This document shows, in pieces, positions 43,476 through 52,942 of a stretch of DNA of 64,000 bases. Positions within the stretch are counted from its first letter, which is position 1. The number at the start of each line of letters is the position of its first letter. This DNA comes from Symsagittifera roscoffensis (Eukaryota > Xenacoelomorpha > Acoela > Convolutidae): the NCBI RefSeq assembly GCF_963678635.1, contig NC_087064.1:15987802-16051801 (forward strand), read 5' to 3'. The notes under the pieces are model-generated. The model saw only the letters and a list, made by a program, of their open reading frames with translations. It made no database searches and was not told the DNA's origin. A program made the translations under genes and the position numbers.

Positions 43476-44117
43476 GTGAAGCCTATAGTTTGCCAGTGAA
43501 CGCGAAGTCCCTAGTGGGATCGGTGATGGCCAACCTGAGTGGAAGAAACTATCCATTACACATGGCAATAATGGGGTTATCCAGTCAGAGGATACTAATC
43601 GACAAAGCCTTCTCGATACCCATGTGCGTAAGCCTGGCTCAAATGTCGCATCACTCGCACAGATTATTGAGAAAGATCCTAGGAGCTGTACCGGAGGACC
43701 TGAGAGAATACTTGAGTGAGATCTGGGGGAGGAACTCTTGAGCTTGGAAGGCGAAAACACGAGTGATTTTATTAGACAGAACACGATCGGGAAAAGAGAT
43801 GAACAGTACTCCAGCCATGGAGGCAACTGATGTGACACACGAGAAAATGATGGAGCTAGAACCTCTGTCGGAAGCTTCGCGAAAACCGCAACCTCCGGAG
43901 TATCAATCTCACACATGGTGAATGCCCCTGCCACTGTCTGGCACAGACGTTGTGGTATCCGGAGCACTCGAACCTCTGCTTGATATGGGACGTGGAGGAA
44001 GTTCGGTCAATCGGGTTACCCGATCATCGACAGAAGGTCACCCTCCTAGTAGTGAGCTCAATGCTGGCCTTGCGATGGATCGAGAAAAACGTGACAAAAT
44101 ATCGGGAGTCGAGATAA
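43472..44117 (+). pseudogene. ORF3 segment f, middle part (Giant-4)
   Basis: Frame 43472-43741 has SEAYSLPVNAKSL and an M.M-type degenerate CVRLAR block (CVSLAQM). After stops near 43740 and 43828 the ECPCHCLAQT region is readable only in pieces. f breaks off at 44117 (GGGAGTCGAG) and resumes at 48005-48091 with an overlapping ~85-base near-repeat. Confidence 0.75.
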
Positions 44118-44319
44118 TGTGACAATTTAATATTTTAGCGATAATGTGACAATTTTGCATGGTTGTGAATTTTGGGGTGTATATAAAGTTAATTCGGCTG
44201 CAAAGTTCTATTCTAAAAGTGACCACTGGCACTGTATCTTGAGAGACACTCAACATTCTGAGGGCTCACTGACAGACGACGACACGCAATGAGGACATCG
44301 ATCTAGAGTCTGAGGAGTA

Positions 44320-45204
44320 TGTGCCAGTCGGTCATATTTGGAAGTTTGGCCTTGAGCAACGCAAAAGACATGATTTTGGGGTGAATGGAATTTTTCAAAA
44401 ATTCAAATTGAGCATGTCATGCTCAGGTTTTTTGCGACAACTGAAATTATCAGAAAAAAAGATCAGGGGTCGAACTACAATCGCGGGAAAGTAGTCCAAA
44501 ATACCAGCGGGAAAATGCTATTCCCAATTTCCGATACATAATTCGAACGAGAGTAGAGCTGTCTTATTCGAAACAGAAGGCAGAGTGATCGCGAGTAAAG
44601 AAGAGATATATTAGAAGATTACCAGAGTGAACCTTCGGTGGAAAGGTGGACAACCGAAGTCTCCCAATGGTCCAGAACCAAAACTTGTCTCTTGAGTTAA
44701 AACTGACTTATTCAAAACTTTTTGAGTTAAACTTGATTACCCAATTTATGCTAGAGTTACTTATTAATTTAGTTACTCAATTCTAGAGATCGTGCTGGTA
44801 TGTGAGTACCCAATTTAAGTTTCTTGAGTGTGTTTTATGTTGTTATGTTGAGTTAGGGAGAGTTTGTAGGTTGATCCATCTGAAATGGATCAAAGGTCCA
44901 CTGTCTAATAAAAAGTAACTATACGTAAGGTTCCGACCCTGTTTTTAACGGCGTTCGCGTGTTTTAGATATTTTGAGACCTAAGTCTGGGGACGTTTTTG
45001 TTTTCGAGAGTGGGGAGGGGGGTTTCTGGAGGTGGCCTTTAAGCTGTAAGAAAGGTTTTAGTCTCATGTCACAAGTGAACCAAATTGGCTCCGACCGCTT
45101 GAGGCAGAAAAACACAAGAGATAGTGTCCCTGACTCTTGAGCCAATGGTTATAGGGCCTATTTTTTTTAAACCTCATATGTGACCTAAGTAGGCGACTGT
45201 TACA
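44320..45204 (+). repeat. LTR of Giant-4 type, copy 1
   Basis: 885 bp from TGTGCCAGTC to GACTGTTACA, preceded by purine-rich GTCTGAGGAGTA. It contains a polyadenylation-type AATAAA at 44907-44912. Near-identical to 49102-49985 and diverged from the LTR at 51611-52514. Confidence 0.8.
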
Positions 45205-45922
45205 ACCTAAAATTCTGAACGCAACCTGATTTCTTCAACCTGCATTTACTCGGATAACGACAACGACGAATCAATCTTCTTTGACAATGAACGGAAAAAA
45301 ACAGCGACCAGCCGATCTCCTTGATTCAACTGATCTGAATTTCACTCTGGAACTTGATCAATTAGAACAATCGACCAGCTCTTCAGTCAACAGACTTCAA
45401 CTTGCTTTTCTATAGCCGAACTTTTGAACAGTGACCTCAGGACAGCAGATAAACTTCATCTCGACAGCCGACAACTTCAACTTGGACAGCCAACTCCACA
45501 AGCTAGCACGCTCACCTCAACATAGTTTAGGACTGAAGTAAGGGACACCCCACACCACCCAAACCGCCTCGTGATTTTTTTATTGTGCGATTGCAAAATA
45601 GGGCCGGCTGTATTGTGCGCTGTTCGAACAATTTAGCCTAATTGTTGTGATGAACTTATTAAACAGATTTATTATGTTTGATGTTTGTGCCTGATTGTGG
45701 AGCAACCTCTGAGGGGTTTTAGAGACAGGTCTGTCAAGTGGTTTTCAGTGGGGAGGTGGGAAACTGGAACTGGAACACTGTGGGAAGTGGTGCACCGCTG
45801 GAGCTACTGAGCTCGGGTGAGACTGTTCCTTGTTTTTGATTTTTATAATTCGATTTTAAAATTTAAATTAATTTAAATGTCTTTTATATTTTTTATTTGC
45901 TGATTTATAAAATTCCCACTAA
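45205..45922 (+). other. Unassigned sequence downstream of LTR
   Basis: No primer-binding site follows the LTR, so this is flank or another repeat rather than element interior. No coding frame was recognised. It is duplicated at 49986-50704, where LINE sequence follows. Confidence 0.55.
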
Positions 45923-45949
45923 TTGAAATCGCTTAATTCGAATTTTTAA

Positions 45950-46413
45950 GCAACTCAAGAAATAAATAATGTGACTAAATGAGTTTAATGTTTGTCAGTT
46001 TCAACAACAGGAATAAGTTTGTACTCTAGAATGCAGTTTTATGTGGACCATTGGGACACTCAAGCTGTCCACTTTTCCACCGAAGGTTCACTCTGGTCCA
46101 GTTCGAATAGTTGACCAGTTGGATAATTGTCCAGTTCTCAGGAACACTCTGTCTTCTATTTCAAATAGGACAGCTCTACTCTAGATTATTATTGTCTCGG
46201 AAATTGCGAATGGCAATTTCCTAGTGATTTATCTTGCGACTTTCCCGCGATTGTCACTCGATTGTTCTGATTTCTCTTTTTCGGTTTTCAGTTATCGCGA
46301 GAAAATCGTGCATGACAGGCTCCATTCGAATTTTTGAAAAATTAAATTTCACTCCAAAATCAAGTGTTTTTTGCTTCTTTCAAGGTCAAACTTCCAAATA
46401 TGACCGACTGGCT
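45950..46413 (-). repeat. Inverted LTR fragment of Giant-2 type
   Basis: Matches 52048-52507, the element-5' half of the Giant-2 LTR, from GCAACTCAAG to ATGACCGA. The outer end directly abuts LINE RT sequence. The other half is deleted. Confidence 0.8.
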
Positions 46414-46419
46414 CAGGCA

Positions 46420-47110
46420 GTGCAGGACTTAATTTTCTGAAATCGCTTTCTAAGCTGATAAACCTTATTGGAGATGGCAAAATACCCGAACCCCTAAGAC
46501 TTTTTTTTGGCGCAAAGATTATCGCCCTCATAAAGATAGACGGAGGGTTGAGACCTATTACTATAGGCAACACGCTGAGACGTATTGCGTCTAAATGCGC
46601 TGGAAGCACGGCCCTCTCCGAGCGGCAAAATTTTTTCGGAAACGTTCAGGTAGGATGCGGTACCAAACGAGGAGCAGAAAGAGCTGCGCACTCGTTTCGA
46701 AACCCTATTGAACGCGACGACAATCCAAAATGCTCTGTTCTTTTAAAACTAGATTGTAAGAATGCCTTTAACTCTCTAAATAGAGAAACAATGCTGAATC
46801 ATGTTTATTCAAATCGCCCCGAATTGTATAATTACACCCATTGCGCTTATGGTAGACCTAGTTACCTTTTTTACGCAAGTTCTGTCATAATGTCAGAAGA
46901 CGCAACTCAGCAAGGTGATCCTGAAGCCACACCCCTTTTTGCGGAAACAATTCATACACTAGTCAAACAGTTGGAGTCAAAAATTAACATCTGTTATTTA
47001 GATGATGGAAACTTAGATATATATATGTTGCACGCATATATATGCGACGACGAAAAACGACAGGAAAATGAAAAATATTCAAGAAAGACAAGCGAATTGA
47101 CTTAAACTCA
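46420..47110 (+). pseudogene. LINE reverse transcriptase, central part
   Basis: A first frame carries the LIGDGKIPEPLR region, then a frame change near 46510. Frame 46548-47105 has RPITIGNTLRRIASKCAG, LLKLDCKNAFNSL (catalytic Asp), QQGDPEATPLFAETI and ICYLDDGNL (catalytic DD). It is a non-LTR RT; the clade is uncertain. It is the continuation of the fragment at 51217-51576 but lies upstream of it, so the LINE has been rearranged. Broken at both ends. Confidence 0.85.
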
Positions 47111-48004
47111 TGACTACGAAAACTTGGAAATGTTAATCTTGACAATTGTTATTAGCTCTTGAAACAAAACGAGGACACTTATTAAATAGAAAAACTTGAG
47201 ATAAAACAGGTTTCACATATTTCGAGTTCACAATCCCTGTCAGGAAGAGTTTTCGACTGGAAGAGTCCTCGCTCGCAAGCAAAACCTGTCTCATCCTCAT
47301 TAGTACTTGCCAAAATGACGAACCTGAATCTAGCGTATTAAAAAAAAATGTAAGATCTTATTTGGTAAGCTCTCGTCTATTCTGGATATGGGATAGGCAT
47401 ATTTCACCGTGACTGATTTCAGAGGTGTGGATCTTTTACCAGACCACAATACAAGAACTCAATTATCTGACGTTTTTGAATTTTGGCATCACCCGTGTCA
47501 AAATTTTCGTGGTAGTAATCAATATTTATACCGTATGTGGCGTAAAGCTCTGACTAATATCTTCAATTTCCAAATACGCTATCAATCCTTTTCTAGGAAA
47601 ACATGGCGACAATTCTGAATTTAGCGAGTACGAAAACTGATCAAGCTTTTGATTCCAAAGAAGAAGGAACTCTCTCCATTCAAACAAATTACACTCACAT
47701 ACGTATCCAACAACGAAGTGGACGCAAAACTTTAACGACAATTCAAGGTAAAGAATATATAATATACCGACAGCTGTTTCATTTTACTGTTTTAAGGTGC
47801 GTTCTTCAGGGATAGTTTCTTGTTTCATTGGATATATTTTTATTAGACGAAACTCTGAAATTAAATTTTATTTGTACTAATATTGCCACTTGCGAGATCA
47901 GAAAATCAAATTGTCAATCGGCGAGTGCGTAAAGCTCCCCTTTATAGCTTTCTAAAAAATAAATCAAAGTTATTCTCGGTCTTATGAAGAACGACTTATC
48001 ATTG
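47111..48004. other. Unassigned AT-rich stretch
   Basis: No coding region recognised. It may contain the decayed end of the LINE, but no motif supports that. Confidence 0.45.
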
Positions 48005-48660
48005 TGACAGAAGGTCACCCTCCTAGTAGTGAGTTCAATTCTGTCCTTGCGATGGATCGAGGAAAACGTGACGAAACATCGGGAGTCGAGGGCACTGACA
48101 GCGGAATCGATACACGCTATTGATTACAGCAGGAGGTTTGAGTTGTGTGAGACTGCGTGCAAAGTATTCTCGATATCTATGGAGGTCAGGCACGTGTGGA
48201 GCCGCATAAGATTCTTCCCATGGTTTCGAGCGACGTGGACGTCTTGGTTATACGCAGTGACAAAGAATCGCATGAAGAAACATTAGAAGGAATATCGACA
48301 GTTCCTGGCTGAGATAGGGCCGGAAGCCTTCAAGGGACCCTTGCTGACCCATCGTAATGCAATCACTACGGGTTGGAAGACAGTTGGTAGGGTGTCTAGA
48401 GATAATACGAAGGCGAGGGAGTCAATATTGGAGGAAGACTGGGCGAACTCCTTTTGCTTGAAGAGGGAGTCCAAGATGAAGGGTTTGCCGAACCAGGCGA
48501 AGAGATTGCAAGAGCAGAGGGAATGGACGCAATCCTATGAACAACTAAAGTCTTGGGAAGAGATCGTGATCAACTCCGACGATGATGAAGAGCTGTTGAG
48601 GCAGATTAAAGTGTCGAGTGCACCAGGGCCCAGTACCTCAAGGGCGAGGAGCACGAAATG
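48005..48660 (+). pseudogene. ORF3 segment f, C-terminal end (Giant-4)
   Basis: Opens with an ~85-base near-copy of 44034-44117 and continues to the end of f: RFELCETACKVF, FFPWFRATWTSWL, LTHRNAITTGW, EQLKSWEEIV.NSDDDEELLRQ. One TAG (after KKH, where Giant-2 has Gln) and a changed stretch (ANSFCLKRES) interrupt it. It ends like Giant-2 f. Confidence 0.82.
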
Positions 48661-49101
48661 AGCAGGATGCTCAGTGTCGGATTCTTGAGTCTTGAGCGGG
48701 GAAAGATAAGGGGCTTGAGAGTGAACTCGAATGAAATCTGAGATCACGGAAACAATTTTTAATGAACCTAAACATTGTTATTAATATGCTATATCTATCA
48801 TATAAATCAAATTGCTGCATGACAATTTTCTGATTGGATGAGACAAAAAATTTTTTAATCGTTAGCTTGCAAAGCGCAATTTCAGGGTACATGTCTATGC
48901 AAATTTTGATTGCTGTTTAGCGATAATGTGACGATTTTGCATGGTTGTGAATTTTGAGGTGTATATAAAGTTAATTCGGCTGCAAAGTTCTATTCTAAAA
49001 GTGACCACTGGCACTGTATCTTGAGAGACACTCAACATTCTGAGGGCTCACTGACAGACGACGACACGCAATGAGGACATCGATCTAGAGTCTGAGGAGT
49101 A
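48661..49101 (+). other. 3' noncoding region of Giant-4
   Basis: Untranslated stretch between ORF3 and LTR. It includes a TATATAAAG string near 48961 and ends in purine-rich GTCTGAGGAGTA next to the LTR. Confidence 0.6.
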
Positions 49102-50704
49102 TGTGCCAGTCGGTCATATTTGGAAGTTTGGCCTTGAGCAACGCAAAAGACATGATTTTGGGGTGAATGGAATTTTTCAAAAATTCAAATTGAGCATGTC
49201 ATGCTCAGGTTTTTCGCGACAACTGAAATTATCAGAAAAAAAGATCAGGGGTCGAACTACAATCGCGGGAAAGTAGTCCAAAATACCAGCGGGAAAATGC
49301 TATTCCCAATTTCCGATACATAATTCGAACGAGAGTAGAGCTGTCTTATTCGAAACAGAAGGCAGAGTGATCGCGAGTAAAGAAGAGATATATTAGAAGA
49401 TTACCAGAGTGAACCTTTGGTGGAAAGGTGGACAACCGAAGTCTCCCAATGGTACAGAACCAAAACTTGTCTCTTGAGTTAAAACTGACTTATTCAAAAC
49501 TTTTTGAGTTAAACTTGATTACCCAATTTATGCTAGAGTTACTTATTAATTTAGTTACTCAATTCTAGAGATCGTGCTGGTATGTGAGTACCCAATTTAA
49601 GTTTCTTGAGTGTGTTTTATGTTGTTATGTTGAGTTAGGGAGAGTTTGTAGGTTGATCCATCTGAAATGGATCAAAGGTCCACTGTCTAATAAAAAGTAA
49701 CTATACGTAAGGTTCCGACCCTGTTTTTAACGGCGTTCGCGTGTTTTAGATATTTTGAGACCTAAGTCTGGGGACGTTTTTGTTTTCGAGAGTGGGGAGG
49801 GGGGTTTCTGGTAGTGGCCTTTAAGCTGTAAGAAAGGTTTTAGTCTCATGTCACAAGTGAACCAAATTGGCTCCGACCGCTTGAGGCAGAAAAACACAAG
49901 AGATAGTGTCCCTGACTCTTGAGCCAATGGTTATAGGGCCTATTTTTTTAAACCTCATATGTGACCTAAGTAGGCGACTGTTACAACCTAAAATTCTGAA
50001 CGCAACCTGATTTCTTCAACCTGCATTTACTCGGATAACGACAACGACGAATCAATCTTCTTTGACAATGAACGGAAAAAAACCAGCGACCAGCCGATCT
50101 CCTTGATTCAACTGATCTGAATTTCACTCCGGAACTTGATCAATTAGAACAATCGACCAGCTCTTCAGTCAACAGACTTCAACTTGCTTTTCTATAGCCG
50201 AACTTTTGAACAGTGACCTCAGGACAGCAGATAAACTTCATCTCGACAGCCGACAACTTCAACTTGGACAGCCAACTCCACAAGCTAGCACGCTCACCTC
50301 AACATAGTTTAGGACTGAAGTAAGGGACACCCCACACCACCCAAACCGCCTCGTGATTTTCTTATTGTGCGATTGCAAAATAGGGCCGGCTGTATTGTGC
50401 GCTGTTCGAACAATTTAGCCTAATTGTTGTGATGAACTTATTAAACAGATTTATTATGTTTGATGTTTGTGCCTGATTGTGGAGCACCCTCTGAGGGTTT
50501 TTAGAGACAGGTCTTTCAAGTGGCTTTCTGTGGGGAGGTGGGAAACTGGAACTGGCACACTGTGGGAAGTGGTGCACCGCTGGAGCTACTGAGCTCGGGT
50601 GAGACTGTTCCTTGTTTTTGATTTTTATAATTCGATTTTAAAATTTAAATTAATTTAAATGTCTTTTATATTTTTTATTTGCTGATTTATAAAATTCCCA
50701 CTAA
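48918..50704 (+). repeat. 1.79-kb direct repeat, copy 2
   Basis: Partner of 44136-45922. Its left flank is the proper Giant-4 3' end, so this is the more original copy. At 50705 it passes into LINE sequence, while copy 1 passes into an LTR fragment at 45923. Confidence 0.88.
49102..49985 (+). repeat. 3' LTR of Giant-4
   Basis: TGTGCCAGTC to GACTGTTACA, with AATAAA at about 49689-49694. It lies in the correct place after segment f, the untranslated region and a purine tract. Confidence 0.82.
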
Positions 50705-51090
50705 CCGCCTATCATGGGTTAGTTCAGTCCCCTTAAGTCCAGTCAAAATCCTTTTTTTGTACCTTTATGCTGCGTCAAGATGAGGAAAAGCAACCAAGAG
50801 TGTACAAGCAAAGATTGCTTAAAACCTCCAGGATTGATAAATTGGATTAGATGTGATTGTTGTTCTAGTTGGTATTATATCAGTTGTGTAAATATTTCTC
50901 TTAGCGACGCTAAGAAAACCCAATGACTTCAGTGTCCTTTATGCGTTGATGTAAAATTTGTTAATAAAGCAACAATAGGTAGTGATTTAGTGCTAGACAT
51001 TTATGTTAATACAGCCATCTCAAAAGACTCGCGTGTTCCCTTGGCGGAAAGTCTGTCGGACAAAAAAATGACATCATCTACAATGTAGAA
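50705..51090 (+). pseudogene. LINE ORF1-type PHD-like zinc finger fragment
   Basis: An ATG at 50780 opens a 48-codon frame with C-x4-C, then RCDCCSSWYYISCVNIS, a PHD-like pattern with Tyr where the metal-binding His is expected. An in-frame TGA (50924) is followed by LQCPLC in the same phase. PHD-like fingers are known in ORF1 of some LINEs. It is linked to the RT fragment just downstream. Confidence 0.6.
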
Positions 51091-51216
51091 GATGCTACAA
51101 AATAGCTAATTTTTTTAACGACGTTCTGGTTTCTTTTGGAGCAACCGAAAAGAAGTGGATGCAAAGAGACCACAAGCATGAGCTCTTTGATAAATAAAAA
51201 AATTTGAGCAGATGAC

Positions 51217-51582
51217 GTGTCACTTCCAAAACCCCATCCCCAAGTTTCAAGTCCGCCTCTGAGTGACCTCGAGCAGAGAATAAAGCTAATAAGTTGTAAG
51301 CTCGATGAAGGAAATGTAAAGGGAGGAATAAGGCTGATTGCTTCGGATGACAAAATTGCTCCTTTTTCAAATGATAACTATCAAAAATTGTTGTCTAAGC
51401 ACCCTCAGCGAGCCAAATTTGCAGCTCCAAATCCAGAAAAATTGGATAGTTTTTTCGTAACCGATTTCGACCTATACAAAGCGATAATGTCCTTTCCGAC
51501 CGGATCAGCAGCAGGTCCTGATAAAATAATTCCTCAAATTTTTGAAGATCTTGTTAGTGAGTCAAATGGCTGTAACATTTGA
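51217..51582 (+). pseudogene. LINE reverse transcriptase, N-terminal part
   Basis: 121 codons ending in FPTGSAAGPDKIIPQIFEDL, the entry motif of non-LTR RTs (S.GPD). The frame is cut at 51568-51576 by a palindrome and the Giant-2 LTR. The next part of the protein is at 46420-47110. Confidence 0.8.
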
Positions 51583-51587
51583 CTCAC
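51557..51587. repeat. Perfect palindrome at the LINE/LTR junction
   Basis: GTGAGTCAAATG (51557-51568) and CATTTGACTCAC (51576-51587) are exact reverse complements around a 7-base loop. The left arm is LINE coding sequence; the right arm leads into the primer-binding-site-like motif. Confidence 0.9.
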
Positions 51588-51599
51588 CCAGGAGCGCCA
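51585..51599 (-). promoter_or_regulatory. Primer-binding-site motif outside the Giant-2 3' LTR
   Basis: Identical 15-mer to 30641-30655, at a similar spacing from the LTR end (11 bases). It lies on the side of the LTR away from the Giant-2 interior, where host flank is expected. Confidence 0.6.
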
Positions 51600-51610
51600 T
51601 AAAAACACTA

Positions 51611-52514
51611 TGTAACATTCGTCTACTGCAGTCACACATGAGGCTTAAGAAAAATAGGCCCTATAACCATTGGCTCAAGAGTCAGGGACACTATCTCTTG
51701 TGTTTTTCTACCTCAAATCAGTCGGAGCCAATTCGGTTCGTTTGTGACATGAGACTACGACCCGTTACAGCTTAAAGGCTTCTACTAAAATATCCCCCCA
51801 CTCTAGAATTAAGAACTTCCCCATACTTAGGTCTCTAGATACCCAAAATACATGAATGCCATTAAAAACCGGGTCGGAACAATCCGTTAAGTTACTTTTT
51901 ATTAGACAGTGGAACTTTGATCCATTTCAGATGGATCAACCTAAAACTCGCCTTACCTCAACATAACAATTATAAAACACACTCTAGAAATTTAAATTGG
52001 TACTCACATTGTAGCACGCTCATGAATTGGGAGTAATTAAGTCGGTAAGCAACTCAAGAATTAAATAATGTAACTAAATGAGTTTAATGTTTGTCAGTTT
52101 CAACAACAGGAATAAGTTTGTACTCTAGAATGCAGTTTTATGTGGACCATTGGGACACTCAAGCTGTCCACCTTTCCACCGAAGGTTCACTCTGGTCCAG
52201 TTCGAATAGTTGACCAGTTGGATAATTGTCCAGTTCTCAGGAACACTCTGTCTTCTATTTCAAATAGGACAGCACTACTCTAGATTATTATTGTCTCGGA
52301 AATTGCGAATGGCAATTTCCTAGTGATTTATCTTGCGACTTTCCCGCGATTTTCACTCGATTGTTCTGATTTCTCTTTTTCGGTTTTCAGTTATCGCGAG
52401 AAAATCGTGCATGACAGGCTCCATGCAAATTTTTGAAAAATTAAATTTCACTCCAAAATCAAGTGTTTTTTGCTTCTCTCAAGGTCAAACTTCCAAATAT
52501 GACCGAATGGCACA
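51611..52514 (-). repeat. 3' LTR of Giant-2
   Basis: 904 bp; in element sense TGTGCCATTC to GAATGTTACA. The interior side has the tract TCCGGGGAGTA. It is inserted in the LINE. Partial homology to the Giant-4 LTR, including a segment with TTTATT (AATAAA in element sense) near 51898. Confidence 0.82.
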
Positions 52515-52942
52515 TACTCCCCGGACTCGAGATCGATGTCCTCATCGCGTGCTGTCGTCTGCCAGTGAGTCCCCGAAAACCGAGTGTTGCTCAAGGTACA
52601 GTGCCAGTGGTCATTTACAGAAGTTTGCAGCAGACTTAAGCTTATCTACACCCCAAAATTCACGGCCATGTAAAATTTTCACACTATCGCTAAACAGCAA
52701 TCAAAATCTGCACACACCTGCACCCTTGAATTCTCGCTTTTTAAGCCAATCATTTAAAATTTCTTTTCTCCCATTCAATCAGGAAATTGTCATGCAGCAT
52801 TTTGATTTATATAGTAAATATAGTATATTAATAACAACATTTGATTCGTTAAAATTTCTTTTTCGTGAATCCAGGTTTCACCCGGATCCACAATCAAGCC
52901 CCCCTTCCCTCTCCAGACTCAAGATCCATTCGAACCATCCAC
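52515..52942 (-). other. 3' noncoding region and polypurine tract of Giant-2
   Basis: Contains the tract CTCCCCGGAC (52517-52526, plus strand) next to the LTR, then AT-rich untranslated sequence up to the end of segment f. Confidence 0.65.

Larger units (their letters stand above)
44136..45922 (+). repeat. 1.79-kb direct repeat, copy 1
   Basis: Matches 48918-50704 with an offset of 4,782 bases and about 15 differences noticed (~99%). It spans the end of the Giant-4 3' untranslated region, the whole LTR and ~720 bp beyond it, so the duplication happened after the LTR was in place. Confidence 0.88.
35705..49985 (+). mobile_element. Giant-4: 5'-truncated ORF3-LTR relic
   Basis: The plus strand carries ORF3 segments from the middle of a to f, then 3' untranslated sequence, a polypurine-like GTCTGAGGAGTA and an LTR. 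Gag and pol are absent. Segment f is interrupted at 44117 by an ~3.9-kb block. Closest to Giant-2 and Giant-3 in sequence. Confidence 0.75.

Noticed and set aside
47395-47820. Short plus-strand frames after the LINE fragment
   Set aside because: No motif, no homologue elsewhere in the window, AT-rich; length is within chance.
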